Below, piece after piece: positions 6,862-13,567 of a DNA stretch of 13,567 nt. The DNA comes from an uncultured Collinsella sp. Its GTDB lineage: Bacteria > Actinomycetota > Coriobacteriia > Coriobacteriales > Coriobacteriaceae. Position 1 is the first letter of the stretch. The number at the start of each line of letters is the position of its first letter. Where the stretch lies: NCBI GenBank assembly GCA_900552155.1, contig URYU01000037.1, forward strand, positions 1 to 13,567, given 5' to 3'. The notes under the pieces were generated by a model. It saw only the letters and a list, made by a program, of their open reading frames with translations. It was not told where the DNA came from and did not search any database. Position numbers and translations under genes: made by a program.

Positions 6862-7047
6862 GGTTAATGAGGGTCAAGAGAAAGGTTACAGGTGAAATCC
6901 AAACCTCGACCATACAGTCGATGACCCCATGCAGGTGCTTTTTGCGCATGCACGGGGTGTAAGCGTCGAGCGGCGTGCCGCCCGCGCATGCGTATACATA
7001 TCCAGAAGCCCCCGGACGCCGCACGCGCGGCCGCGTCCGGAGGAATA
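6862..7047 (+). promoter_or_regulatory. Structured leader RNA, candidate metal-responsive switch
   Basis: This is the main content of the 328-base gap 6736-7063, which holds no clear gene. The leader contains a short stem AGGTT/AACCT (6883-6887 with 6902-6906), a hairpin TCGAC/GTCGA (6906-6910 with 6917-6921), and a long stem from ACCCC (6924-6928) to GGGGT (6954-6958) around a T5 loop. GGGTCA (6871-6876) can instead pair with TGACCC (6922-6927), which uses the same bases as the long stem, so two structures compete. A GC-rich hairpin ends at 7040, on the first bases of a ribosome site. Genes of Mg2+ transport are often governed by leader RNAs, but I could not match this to the M-box consensus. 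It is a candidate only. Confidence 0.4.
7012..7040 (+). promoter_or_regulatory. GC-rich hairpin abutting the first ribosome site of the leader
   Basis: CCGGAC (7012-7017) pairs with GTCCGG (7035-7040), and inside it GCCGC (7018-7022) pairs with GCGGC (7027-7031) around an ACGC loop. The last two paired G residues are the first bases of the GGAGGA ribosome site (7039-7044), so the stem could hide it. There is no T run, so it is not a terminator. Confidence 0.5.
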
Positions 7048-7080
7048 ATGATGGGGAGCACCATTGAATTATCTGAGTGA
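7048..7080 (+). other. Possible 10-codon upstream reading frame overlapping the MgtE-like start
   Basis: ATGATG at 7048-7053 opens a frame encoding MMGSTIELSE that ends at TGA 7078-7080. It is preceded by GGAGGA (7039-7044), a better ribosome site than that of the large gene, overlaps the TTG start at 7064 in another frame, and stops one base before an in-frame ATG (7082) of the large gene. Translation is unproven; its small size makes chance possible. Confidence 0.25.
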
Positions 7081-8908
7081 GATGCTCAAATTGCCGGTCT
7101 TGGACGTCGACGGCGAAAAGCTCGGCGTGGTCAACGATTTTGGTATTGCTACCGGCGAAGTTTTTCCACACGTGACGTCGCTCGCGTTCCGCGGCCCCGG
7201 CAAGACGCCGTTTATGATCAGCTGGCGCAAATGGGTCGACCGTATCGACGAGACGGGCGTACACCTTAAGACGTCGGCCACCGAAATCCGTTTTTCGTAC
7301 CTGCAGCCGACCGAGCTCCTGCTGGCGCGCGACGTGCTCAACAAGCAGATCGTCGACACGCAGGGCATGAAGGTCGTGCGCGTAAACGACATCAAGTTTT
7401 CCATGTCGGGCGAAAATCAGCTGCGCCTGCTGGGCGCCGAAGTCGGTGCCCGCGGTCTGCTACGCGCCATCAGCCCCGCGCTCGAGCATATCGTCGAAGG
7501 CTTTATGAAACACCTGGGCAAGCCGCTCAGTGAGGACATCATCGCTTGGTCCTACATGGACCTGCTCGACCGCTCGACCAAGAACATTCAACTCTCGGTG
7601 TCGCACAAGACGCTCGGCGAGCTGCACCCTGCCGACATCGCCGACATTATCGAGCAGCTCGATCCGCGCCTACGTGCGCAGGTGTTTGCGCAGCTCGATA
7701 CTGCCCAAGCCGCCGAGGCCATCTCGGAGTTCGATGACGACGAGCTTATGACCGAGATGCTCGAGGGCCTGTCCGACACGGACGCATCGTCGATGCTGGC
7801 CATGATGGACCCGGACGATGCAGCCGATCTGATCGACGAGCTCGATTACGAGAAGGCCGAGAAGCTCCTGCGCCTGATGGGCGTCAAGGAGGAGAAGGCG
7901 ATTCGTAACCTGCTGGGGTATGAGGACAACACCGCCGGCCGCATCATGACCTCGGAGTTTGTCTCCCTGCCCGCCACGGCAACGGTCGGTGACGCCATCG
8001 AGGCGATTCGCGAGCTCGACGAGGACTTCGAGAGCGTCTACTACGTCTATACTGAGGATCCGAGCGGCATGCTGACCGGCGTGCTTTCGCTGCGCACGCT
8101 GATCGTAGCCGACCGCGACGCCACGCTGGGTCAGCTGGCCTATCGCGACCTGGTCTATGTGTCGCCCGACGAGGACCAGGAAGACGTGACGGACGAGATG
8201 ACCAAGTACGACCTGGTCGCTATCCCCGTCTGTGACGAGAACCGTCATATCCTGGGTATCGTAACCTTCGACGACGCCATGGACGTTATTGCCGAGGAGC
8301 ATCAGGAGGACCTGCAGATCGCCGGTGTCGGTTCGGGCGATAGCGCGTCCGACGACTCGACGAACGTGCTCAGCTGGTTCGTACATCGCCAGTACTGGGT
8401 TGTTGTATGGGGCATCGCGTCGTGCATCATGGCGACCGTGCTGGGAACGGCGCTCGGCTCCGCGCATCTGGTGGTGTTCCCCATGTGCGCCATGCCGCTC
8501 GTACTGCTGGCGGCCTCGCGCATGGTGTCGTTCGTCAAGAACTACTTCTTGGAGTATGACGGTCACGACGACGAGCCCAAGCCGTATCTGGGGTTCTTCT
8601 TCCAGAGCACGGGCATGGGCCTGATTCTGTCACTCGTGACCTACCTGTGCGCTCAGCTGGTGCGCACCGCCGCGTTCCCCGATGCGCCCATGTTTGAGGA
8701 GCAACTCTTTACCGGATGCTTTAATATCGCTGCCATCATTTGCCTGGTTGGCAACATGAGCGCCGTGATTTACCTGATGGTGCTGTTCTGGCGTGACGAG
8801 CATGACCTCAACACGTCGGGCACCGCCATGAACGTTATTGCCGTCATGATCTCGTGCGTAGCGTACTGCGCCGCTGCGGTGCTGCTCACCATGTCGGTCA
8901 TGGGTTAG
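7064..8908 (+). CDS. MgtE-like protein: PRC barrels, MgtE_N, CBS pair, five membrane segments
   Basis: A 614-residue protein. Residues 1-75 and about 85-170 look like PRC-barrel units (NYLSEMLKLPVLDVDGEKLG; ELLLARDVLNKQIVDTQG). Residues about 184-285 form the helical MgtE_N repeat domain (LGELHPADIADIIEQLDPR), about 288-405 a CBS pair (AGRIMTSEF at M295), and 438-614 five membrane segments. In MgtE the N and CBS domains bind Mg2+ and gate the pore. Here the membrane part lacks the GGNxGxQ signature of MgtE pores, so it may act as a sensor or partner rather than a channel. TTG 7064 follows GGGGAG (7053-7058) by five bases and keeps the conserved PRC N-terminus; ATG 7082 is an alternative. Eight bases separate it from the NRAMP-family gene, suggesting a two-protein metal system under the structured leader. 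Confidence 0.88.
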   Translation: MNYLSEMLKLPVLDVDGEKLGVVNDFGIATGEVFPHVTSLAFRGPGKTPFMISWRKWVDRIDETGVHLKTSATEIRFSYLQPTELLLARDVLNKQIVDTQGMKVVRVNDIKFSMSGENQLRLLGAEVGARGLLRAISPALEHIVEGFMKHLGKPLSEDIIAWSYMDLLDRSTKNIQLSVSHKTLGELHPADIADIIEQLDPRLRAQVFAQLDTAQAAEAISEFDDDELMTEMLEGLSDTDASSMLAMMDPDDAADLIDELDYEKAEKLLRLMGVKEEKAIRNLLGYEDNTAGRIMTSEFVSLPATATVGDAIEAIRELDEDFESVYYVYTEDPSGMLTGVLSLRTLIVADRDATLGQLAYRDLVYVSPDEDQEDVTDEMTKYDLVAIPVCDENRHILGIVTFDDAMDVIAEEHQEDLQIAGVGSGDSASDDSTNVLSWFVHRQYWVVVWGIASCIMATVLGTALGSAHLVVFPMCAMPLVLLAASRMVSFVKNYFLEYDGHDDEPKPYLGFFFQSTGMGLILSLVTYLCAQLVRTAAFPDAPMFEEQLFTGCFNIAAIICLVGNMSAVIYLMVLFWRDEHDLNTSGTAMNVIAVMISCVAYCAAAVLLTMSVMG

Positions 8909-8916
8909 GTGGTCGC

Positions 8917-10179
8917 GTGCAAAATACCAAGCAAAAGTCGGGCACCAAGCAAAAGTTGACCATCGCGGCCATCTTTGGCGCTATGGGCCCCGGTCTGCTG
9001 GCGGCGCTTTCGGGCAATGACGCCGGCGGCATTGCAACGTATTCCAGCGCGGGCGCCAGCTATGGCTACAAGATGCTCTGGATGCTTCCCGTCATGACCG
9101 TGCTGCTCATCGTGACGCAGGAGACCGCGGCGCGCTGCGGCTGCGTCACGGGCAAGGGCCTGGCGTCGCTCATTCGCGAGCGCTTTGGCGTGCGCAAGAG
9201 TGTACTTGCTATGGCGGCGCTGTTGATCGCCAACACGGCTGTGACCATTTCGGAGTTTGCGGGCATCGCCAGCGGCCTTGCTCTCTTTGGCGTTCCGGCG
9301 AGCATCTCGGTGCCGTTGGTGGCGCTGCTGGTGTGGATGCTTACCTTGTCGGGTAGTTTCCAGCGCTTCGAGAAGATTCTGCTGCTGGTGAGCTGCGTGT
9401 TCGTGACCTATGTTGTCGCCGCGTTTATGGCTGGCCCCAACTGGGGTGAGGTCGCGGTCGACCTGGTCGTGCCTAACATTCAAAATGACCCCAGCTACGT
9501 GTCGCTCGTGGTCGCAACGATCGGTACCACCATCGCGCCGTGGATGATTTTCTTGGCGCAGAACAACGTGGTCGATAAGAACGCGGGCGAGGACGATATC
9601 GTGCTGCAGCGCATCGATACCGTGAGCGGCTCGCTTGCCGCCGATGTCATTGCCGGCTTTATTATCATCACGACCGGTACGGTGTTGTTCCCGGCGGGTA
9701 TTCAGATTAGCGATGCCGCTGATGCTGCCCGCGCGCTGGAGCCTATTGCGGGTCAGTGGTCCACGGTGCTGTTTGCCTCGGGCCTGGTCGCGGCGAGCTT
9801 CTTGGCCGCCTGCGTGCTGCCGGGCGTTACGTCGAGCGCTATCTGTGAGGCATTTGGATGGGAGCGCGGTGCCGACCGCAGCTGGGACGAGGCCCCGGTC
9901 TATCGCGGCATCATTACGGCCATCATCGGTATCTCTGCCGTGCTGGTGCTTATGCCCGGCGTCGATCTGTTCCAGATTATGATGACCTCGCAGGTCATCA
10001 ATGGCGTGCTACTGCCCGTGGTTCTGGTGTTCCAGGTGGTTATTGCCGCTGACCGTCACATTATGGGCACTAACCGCAACGGCCGCGTGTGGAACGTGCT
10101 CACTTGGGCGACCATTGGCGTGATTACGGTGCTGACGGTTGTCATGTTTGTTCTGCAGGCGATGGGTTACAGCGCTTAG
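8917..10179 (+). CDS. NRAMP-family transporter of the NRMT (Mg2+) type
   Basis: A 420-residue protein with about eleven membrane helices and the NRAMP fold. Helix 1 carries GPGLLAALSGNDAGG: the canonical DPGN metal motif is DAGG (35-38). Helix 6 has TTIAPWMIF, so the canonical MPH is APW (207-209) and the soft-metal Met ligand is gone. Loss of this Met and of the Asn is what distinguishes the NRAMP-related Mg2+ transporters (NRMT), described in Clostridium and structurally in the coriobacterium Eggerthella lenta, from Mn2+/Fe2+ NRAMPs such as MntH. I therefore infer Mg2+ uptake rather than Mn2+ uptake. The open frame extends upstream into the MgtE-like gene; GTG 8917 after AGGTGG (8907-8912) is the most likely start. 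The operon ends at a strong terminator. Confidence 0.9.
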   Translation: MQNTKQKSGTKQKLTIAAIFGAMGPGLLAALSGNDAGGIATYSSAGASYGYKMLWMLPVMTVLLIVTQETAARCGCVTGKGLASLIRERFGVRKSVLAMAALLIANTAVTISEFAGIASGLALFGVPASISVPLVALLVWMLTLSGSFQRFEKILLLVSCVFVTYVVAAFMAGPNWGEVAVDLVVPNIQNDPSYVSLVVATIGTTIAPWMIFLAQNNVVDKNAGEDDIVLQRIDTVSGSLAADVIAGFIIITTGTVLFPAGIQISDAADAARALEPIAGQWSTVLFASGLVAASFLAACVLPGVTSSAICEAFGWERGADRSWDEAPVYRGIITAIIGISAVLVLMPGVDLFQIMMTSQVINGVLLPVVLVFQVVIAADRHIMGTNRNGRVWNVLTWATIGVITVLTVVMFVLQAMGYSA

Positions 10180-10196
10180 CGCCTCTTTTGGACTCC

Positions 10197-10233
10197 AAAC
10201 AGGCCGCAGCGATGGGCTGCGGCCTGTTTTTTT
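10197..10233 (+). terminator. Rho-independent terminator of the MgtE-like/NRAMP operon
   Basis: AAACAGGCCGCAGC (10197-10210) pairs perfectly with GCTGCGGCCTGTTT (10216-10229) around a five-base loop, and the 3' arm runs into seven T residues (10227-10233). It lies 18 bases after the stop codon. On the other strand only three T follow the stem, so it would serve the converging minus-strand gene poorly. Confidence 0.93.
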
Positions 10234-10290
10234 GCCCACGATCTCTTGGAGTCGGCTCGAAAAGAGTAATTTTGGGTTGTTTGCTGCAGG

Positions 10291-12507
10291 TTACTTGTCG
10301 GTGCCCAGCTTGTGTGGCTTGAGAGCGAGCGCATTGACGAGTGCGTCGGTGGCAGACTTGACGGCTGCCGGCTGCGGATCGTTGACGTGATCCTCGGGGT
10401 GTACGGGCAGGTCCTTCTTGACGGCATCGTGGATCAAGTTGAGGTACTCAGTCACGCCAGTGGTCGATAGGTGCGTGCCATCGCCATCGAACAGGTCGTT
10501 GCGGTTGGCACTGTATCCGTACCAGTCGATAACGCGTACGTTCTTGTAGCGCGTAGCGGCGTTGGCGATGGCCTGGTTGGTAGAGCCAACCCACGGCTGC
10601 GGACTGCGCGTGTTCACAAACACTACAATACGCTTATCTCCTGCATCGGCCATGATGGCGTCGATCTGGTCGTCGGTTACCAAGCCGTTGGTGCCCAGGG
10701 CAAAGACCACGATCTAGCCGGCAAGGTTCTGCTGGATATAGCCCTCAAATGTCGTACGGCCCGCATCAAACTGGCGGCCCTTTTCGGCATCGATATGGCT
10801 GTGCGGGAACACGCCGTCAAAGGTGTCCACGGCACGCAGCGACACGGAGTCGCCGATCATAAGCAGATCGTAGGAGCCATCGGGGAAGCCGTCGTTGTCC
10901 TTGTCGGTGTCGTCGGCCGCCTGCTGGTCGGTGGGCGCGGTGTTCTTGGCTTCCTTGTTCAGAACTTCGGCGCCCTCGCCGCTCAGCGCAGACGTCTCGG
11001 GCACAAAGATCAGGCCGCCCAGCGCAACGACCAACACGACAGCGCAGGTTGCGCAGGCAGGGACGTGCGCGCGCACCCAGTTGGCGGGCGTGGCGGTGCC
11101 GTCGCGGAACTCGGATACGGTGCGACCAATGGCGCCCTTTCTATACGGCGTCTCGATAAAGCGATAGGAGCATTCGGCCACGGCGACCACCAACAGCACC
11201 TGCAAAATGTACTGCCACCACGGTGTATCGTTGATGTTGGCGACCGGGTTCATGAGCAACAGCAGGGGATAGTGCCACAGGTAGATGCTGTACGAGCGCT
11301 TGCCAACCCACACGAGCGGCTCGGCGGACAGCGCGCGGACAACCATTCCCTGGGGCTGCACGCAGGCCGCGATGACCATGAGCGTGAGGATCGAGCACAG
11401 CAGTGTGCCTCCGCGATACTGGAAGGCAGTGTAGCCGTTGGTGAGCGCGACCATGGCGGCAAGGCCAACCAGACCCACGACGCCCAACACATCGATGGAT
11501 GCGGGCGAGGACCAAAAACGCACGAGGGCGCTCGGCTGTGCCGGGGCGGTCTCGGCTGCTTCGTCGGCCTTCTCGCCAGGCTTGCCCTCGGCGTTCTTGC
11601 CGTGCTTGGCGGCGCCAGCTAGGCGATTGAGCCCCAAACGACGAGCGAGACGCACCGGCGCCAGGTCGCGATCGGGGATAAAGGCCATCCAGGCACCCAG
11701 CAGCAGCGAGAACACACGGGTGTCGGTGCCGTAGTACACGCGGCTGGGGTCGGCGGCAGGGTTGTAAAGCACCATCATGGCTAGGGCAGATACCACGGCA
11801 AGACCCAGAACCACGCGGCGCGTGTTGGGCTTGCTCACATGCATGGATACCACGGCAAACAGCAGTGGCGGCCAAATCAGGTAGAACTGTTCCTCGATGG
11901 CAAGCGACCAAAAGTGCGTGAGTGGCGAGGGGTCGCCCAGAGCATTGAAGTACGAGACGTTTTGGGCAATCTGCCACCAGTTGTTGAAGAACAGCAGCGA
12001 CGGCAGGATGTCGGGGCGCATCTTGGTGAGCATCACGTGGTTGAAGACGGTGCACAGCGCACAGGTCACCACCACGACGGTCACCACGGCGGGGACCAGG
12101 CGACGGATGCGGCGGATCCAGAAGCTCTTGAGGTCGATGCGGCCGGTCTTAGCGACTTCGTTGAGTAGCAGGCGTGTGATCAGATAGCCCGAAAGCACAA
12201 AGAAGACCGTGACGCCGAGCAGACCGCCCTGCGCCCACGTGAGGTTGAGGTGATAGAGCACCACCGCGACGCCGGCGTGCGTGCGAAGACCGTCGCGGGC
12301 GGGGATATAGCGAGATTTGGGGCGAGCAGGTGTTTGCTCCGCGGCGGGAGTGTTGGCGCGGCCCGCGTTGTTGGTAGAAGCGCGATGAGGGCTTGCGGTG
12401 CGTCGCGGCTCGTTGGTACGGCGTTCGCTCTTCACGCGTTCGTGCGGCGCCGGCTCGTTGCCCGTGCGGCGTCGACCGCGCGAGCCCGATTGCGAGAGTT
12501 GTTCCAT
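10291..12507 (-). pseudogene. OafA-like acyltransferase-3/SGNH gene split by an in-frame amber codon
   Basis: The minus-strand frame from ATG 12507 encodes 597 residues, meets TAG at 10716-10714, then stays open in the same frame for about 140 more codons to TAA at 10291. Together they make one protein of about 738 positions: a basic disordered N-terminus (1-80), a multi-helix acyltransferase-3 domain (about 80-440; YIPARDGLR, FFVLSGYLITRLLL, FWSLAIEEQFYLIWP, SYSIYLWHYPLLLL), one further membrane helix near 490-510, and an extracytoplasmic SGNH domain. The SGNH block GDSVS (Ser554) lies before the stop; GTNG (605-608) and the DGTH pair (Asp676, His679) lie after it, so the shorter product has no complete SGNH triad. 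Intact relatives O-acylate cell-wall or surface glycans. The rest of the frame is well kept, so the mutation looks recent or is an error. Confidence 0.85.
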
Positions 12508-12546
12508 AAAACATCATCCAATGACGAGAATAATCAGCACGCCTTC

Positions 12547-12552
12547 ATTGTA
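12547..12552 (-). promoter_or_regulatory. Weak -10 candidate for the acyltransferase gene
   Basis: TACAAT on the minus strand lies 39 bases before the start codon. No good -35 is found at the right distance, so this is tentative. Confidence 0.25.
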
Positions 12553-12601
12553 GCTGCCTGCTCCTGTGAATGCTTGCTGCTGGCGCAAGCTCAAGCGCGC
12601 G

Positions 12602-12630
12602 TCCACATCAAAGTGAACTAAAGTTATAGG
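12602..12630 (+). promoter_or_regulatory. Possible promoter of the ribokinase-type gene
   Basis: TCCACA (12602-12607) and TATAGG (12625-12630), each matching four of six consensus positions, are separated by 17 bases and stand about 65 bases before the start codon. Confidence 0.3.
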
Positions 12631-12694
12631 GGGTGCGAGAGTGCACGATCGACGGCCGGCGGTGGGCATAAGGCCCGCAGATGAGGAGGTTTCC

Positions 12695-13567
12695 ATGGCA
12701 GATCGCGGCATCGTTGCGGTGTTCGGCAGCATGAACATGGACCTTTCGGTGGCGTGCGAGCGCATACCGCGTGCGGGCGAGACCGTCGGCGGCAGCGGTT
12801 TTATCACCAACGCCGGTGGCAAGGGCGCTAACCAGGCCGTCGTCGCCGCGCGCATGGGTGCGCGCACGTGCATGATCGGCGCGGTTGGGCGCGATACGTT
12901 TGGCGATGCGCTGGTGGCGGGACTTCAGGATGCCGGCGTGGGCGTTGAGTTTGTGGCGCGTCGCGATGACGTGGAGACCGGTACCGCGACCATCATTCGC
13001 TGCGAGAGCGACAACCGCATCGTGCTGTCACCGGGTGCCAACCATGCGCTTGCGGGTGAGGACGTTGCCTGCGCGCTGAGACGTCTGGTGGCCCATGAGC
13101 TCGACGGCGACGCCAGCGAGATTGCCCCGGCTGCCGGAAGCGTCTTTATCGCCCAGGGTGAATGTGACCTTGCAGCGACGGCCGATGCGCTTGTTTGCGC
13201 TCACGAGCTGGGGTTCTATACGGTCTTTAATCCAGCGCCCGCCTGCGAGCTGCCTGCGGAGGTCTGGCCTGCGGTCGACCTGGTCTGTCCCAACGAGACC
13301 GAGTGCCAGGTGCTGACGGGCATTCTGCCCACGGATGATGTGAGTTGCGTCGCCGTGCTCAATGCGCTGCTCGACAAGGGCGCCGGCGCCGCGGTCATCA
13401 CGGAGGACTCCATCTCCAACCGGGTGGAGAAATTCCCCACCACGGTGCTGAACCAGTGGACCTACCACGCCCGTCTCAACGCGGCAGCCCGCTACTGCTG
13501 CACCCAGCGGGAAATGGGCCAGGTGCAGTTGGACTACTTCGGCTGCGGCGAGGACGCCATCCACACC
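12695..13567 (+). CDS. rbsK: Ribokinase (PfkB family), truncated and fused in frame to foreign sequence
   Basis: ATG 12695 follows AGGAGG (12684-12689) by five bases; an in-frame GTG at 12641 with a GGGGG site is a weaker alternative. Residues 1-236 are a PfkB-family sugar kinase, closest to ribokinase, which phosphorylates D-ribose at O5 using ATP: GSMNMDLSV (11-19), the NAGGKGANQA signature (39-48), AVGRDTFG, FNPAPA (178-183) and PNETE (199-203). At VIT (234-236), where ribokinases continue with LGS, the protein changes to EDSISNR and the sequence no longer resembles a kinase. The catalytic DTxGAGD anion-hole motif, which should follow, is absent. The frame stays open to the window end. Residues 237-291 match another family (next entry), so this is a chimeric open frame, not a genuine full ribokinase. 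Confidence 0.85.
   Translation, partial: MADRGIVAVFGSMNMDLSVACERIPRAGETVGGSGFITNAGGKGANQAVVAARMGARTCMIGAVGRDTFGDALVAGLQDAGVGVEFVARRDDVETGTATIIRCESDNRIVLSPGANHALAGEDVACALRRLVAHELDGDASEIAPAAGSVFIAQGECDLAATADALVCAHELGFYTVFNPAPACELPAEVWPAVDLVCPNETECQVLTGILPTDDVSCVAVLNALLDKGAGAAVITEDSISNRVEKFPTTVLNQWTYHARLNAAARYCCTQREMGQVQLDYFGCGEDAIHT
13394..13567 (+). other. Fragment of a 2-hydroxyacyl-CoA dehydratase activase-like gene, beyond a junction
   Basis: From about base 13400 the encoded residues (TEDSISNR, LNQWTYHARLNAAARY, QVQLDYFGCGEDA) fit the C-terminal region of the large acyl-CoA dehydratase activase-related proteins (DUF2229-containing), whose pattern is TEDS ... QW-x-YH-x-RL-x-AAA ... QL-x-SFGCG-x-DA. 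The joint lies at or near GTCATCACGG (13394-13403), a stretch that could occur in both parent genes. Codon use also shifts (CGG arginine, AAA, GAA), as expected from a Clostridia-like source. An assembly artefact or a real recombination point are both possible. Confidence 0.7.

Noticed and set aside
6862..6960. M-box (ykoK) Mg2+ riboswitch upstream of the MgtE-like gene
   Set aside because: Fragments such as GGGTCAAGAGAAA recall part of the M-box, but the conserved 5' core (TTAGGTGAGGCTCCT) and the CTGCCC element are absent, so I do not name it; a covariance-model scan would decide.
10705..10725. Amber codon read as pyrrolysine or another recoded residue
   Set aside because: Nothing in the window supports recoding, other genes here end in TAG (for example at 3117, 6735 and 8908), and the family does not need an unusual residue at this site.
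10471..11622. 383-codon open frame on the plus strand
   Set aside because: It is antisense to the acyltransferase gene, which has conserved family motifs on the minus strand despite its amber codon.
12572..12590. GCTTGC/GCAAGC hairpin between the divergent acyltransferase and ribokinase genes
   Set aside because: A six-base stem with no T run and no link to a clear promoter; it could be chance in GC-rich DNA.

Overview
The window looks like a chromosomal piece of a high-GC gut actinobacterium of the class Coriobacteriia, most likely Collinsella or a close relative. I infer this from codon use (GC-rich third positions, Arg mostly CGC/CGT), AGGAGG-type ribosome sites, and the gene families present. 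No rRNA, tRNA, CRISPR array, insertion sequence or phage gene was seen. The species is not proven by the sequence.

Layout. Bases 1-763 (minus strand) hold most of a membrane-anchored alpha/beta hydrolase that runs off the left edge. It is divergent from a hemolysin III/PAQR membrane protein (950-1633). A CNNM/CorC-type protein with two CBS domains (1744-3117) follows, and 24 bases later an unusual protein (3142-3975) whose N-terminal half resembles the N-terminal domain of cyanophycin synthetase but which has no synthetase domains. A TATAAT promoter then starts a second unit: a small YtxH-type protein (4112-4501) whose stop overlaps the start of a double PRC-barrel protein (4501-5256). A perfect hairpin follows, and then a membrane-anchored polysaccharide-deacetylase-fold protein whose metal ligands are all replaced (5329-6735).

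Bases 6736-7063 contain no clear gene but are rich in structure: an inverted repeat at the stop codon, a dyad, an extended -10 promoter and a folded leader of about 200 nt. The leader precedes a two-gene operon: a PRC-MgtE_N-CBS-membrane protein (7064-8908) and an NRAMP-family transporter with the substrate-site changes of the NRAMP-related Mg2+ transporters (8917-10179). A strong terminator closes this operon. On the minus strand lies an OafA-like acyltransferase/SGNH gene (10291-12507) split by an in-frame amber codon. The window ends with a ribokinase-type gene (from 12695) that switches abruptly, in frame, near base 13400 into the C-terminal part of an unrelated 2-hydroxyacyl-CoA dehydratase activase-like protein. 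This is probably an assembly chimera or a recombination junction.

How the genes may fit together. Three of the membrane proteins (CNNM/CorC type, MgtE-like, NRMT-like NRAMP) belong to families tied to Mg2+ or divalent metal movement, so metal homeostasis is the main theme. YtxH, PRC-barrel, deacetylase-like, hydrolase and acyltransferase genes point to the cell envelope. The most interesting items are the free-standing cyanophycin-synthetase-like N domain, the MgtE-like/NRMT pair with its structured leader, and the metal-site-less deacetylase.
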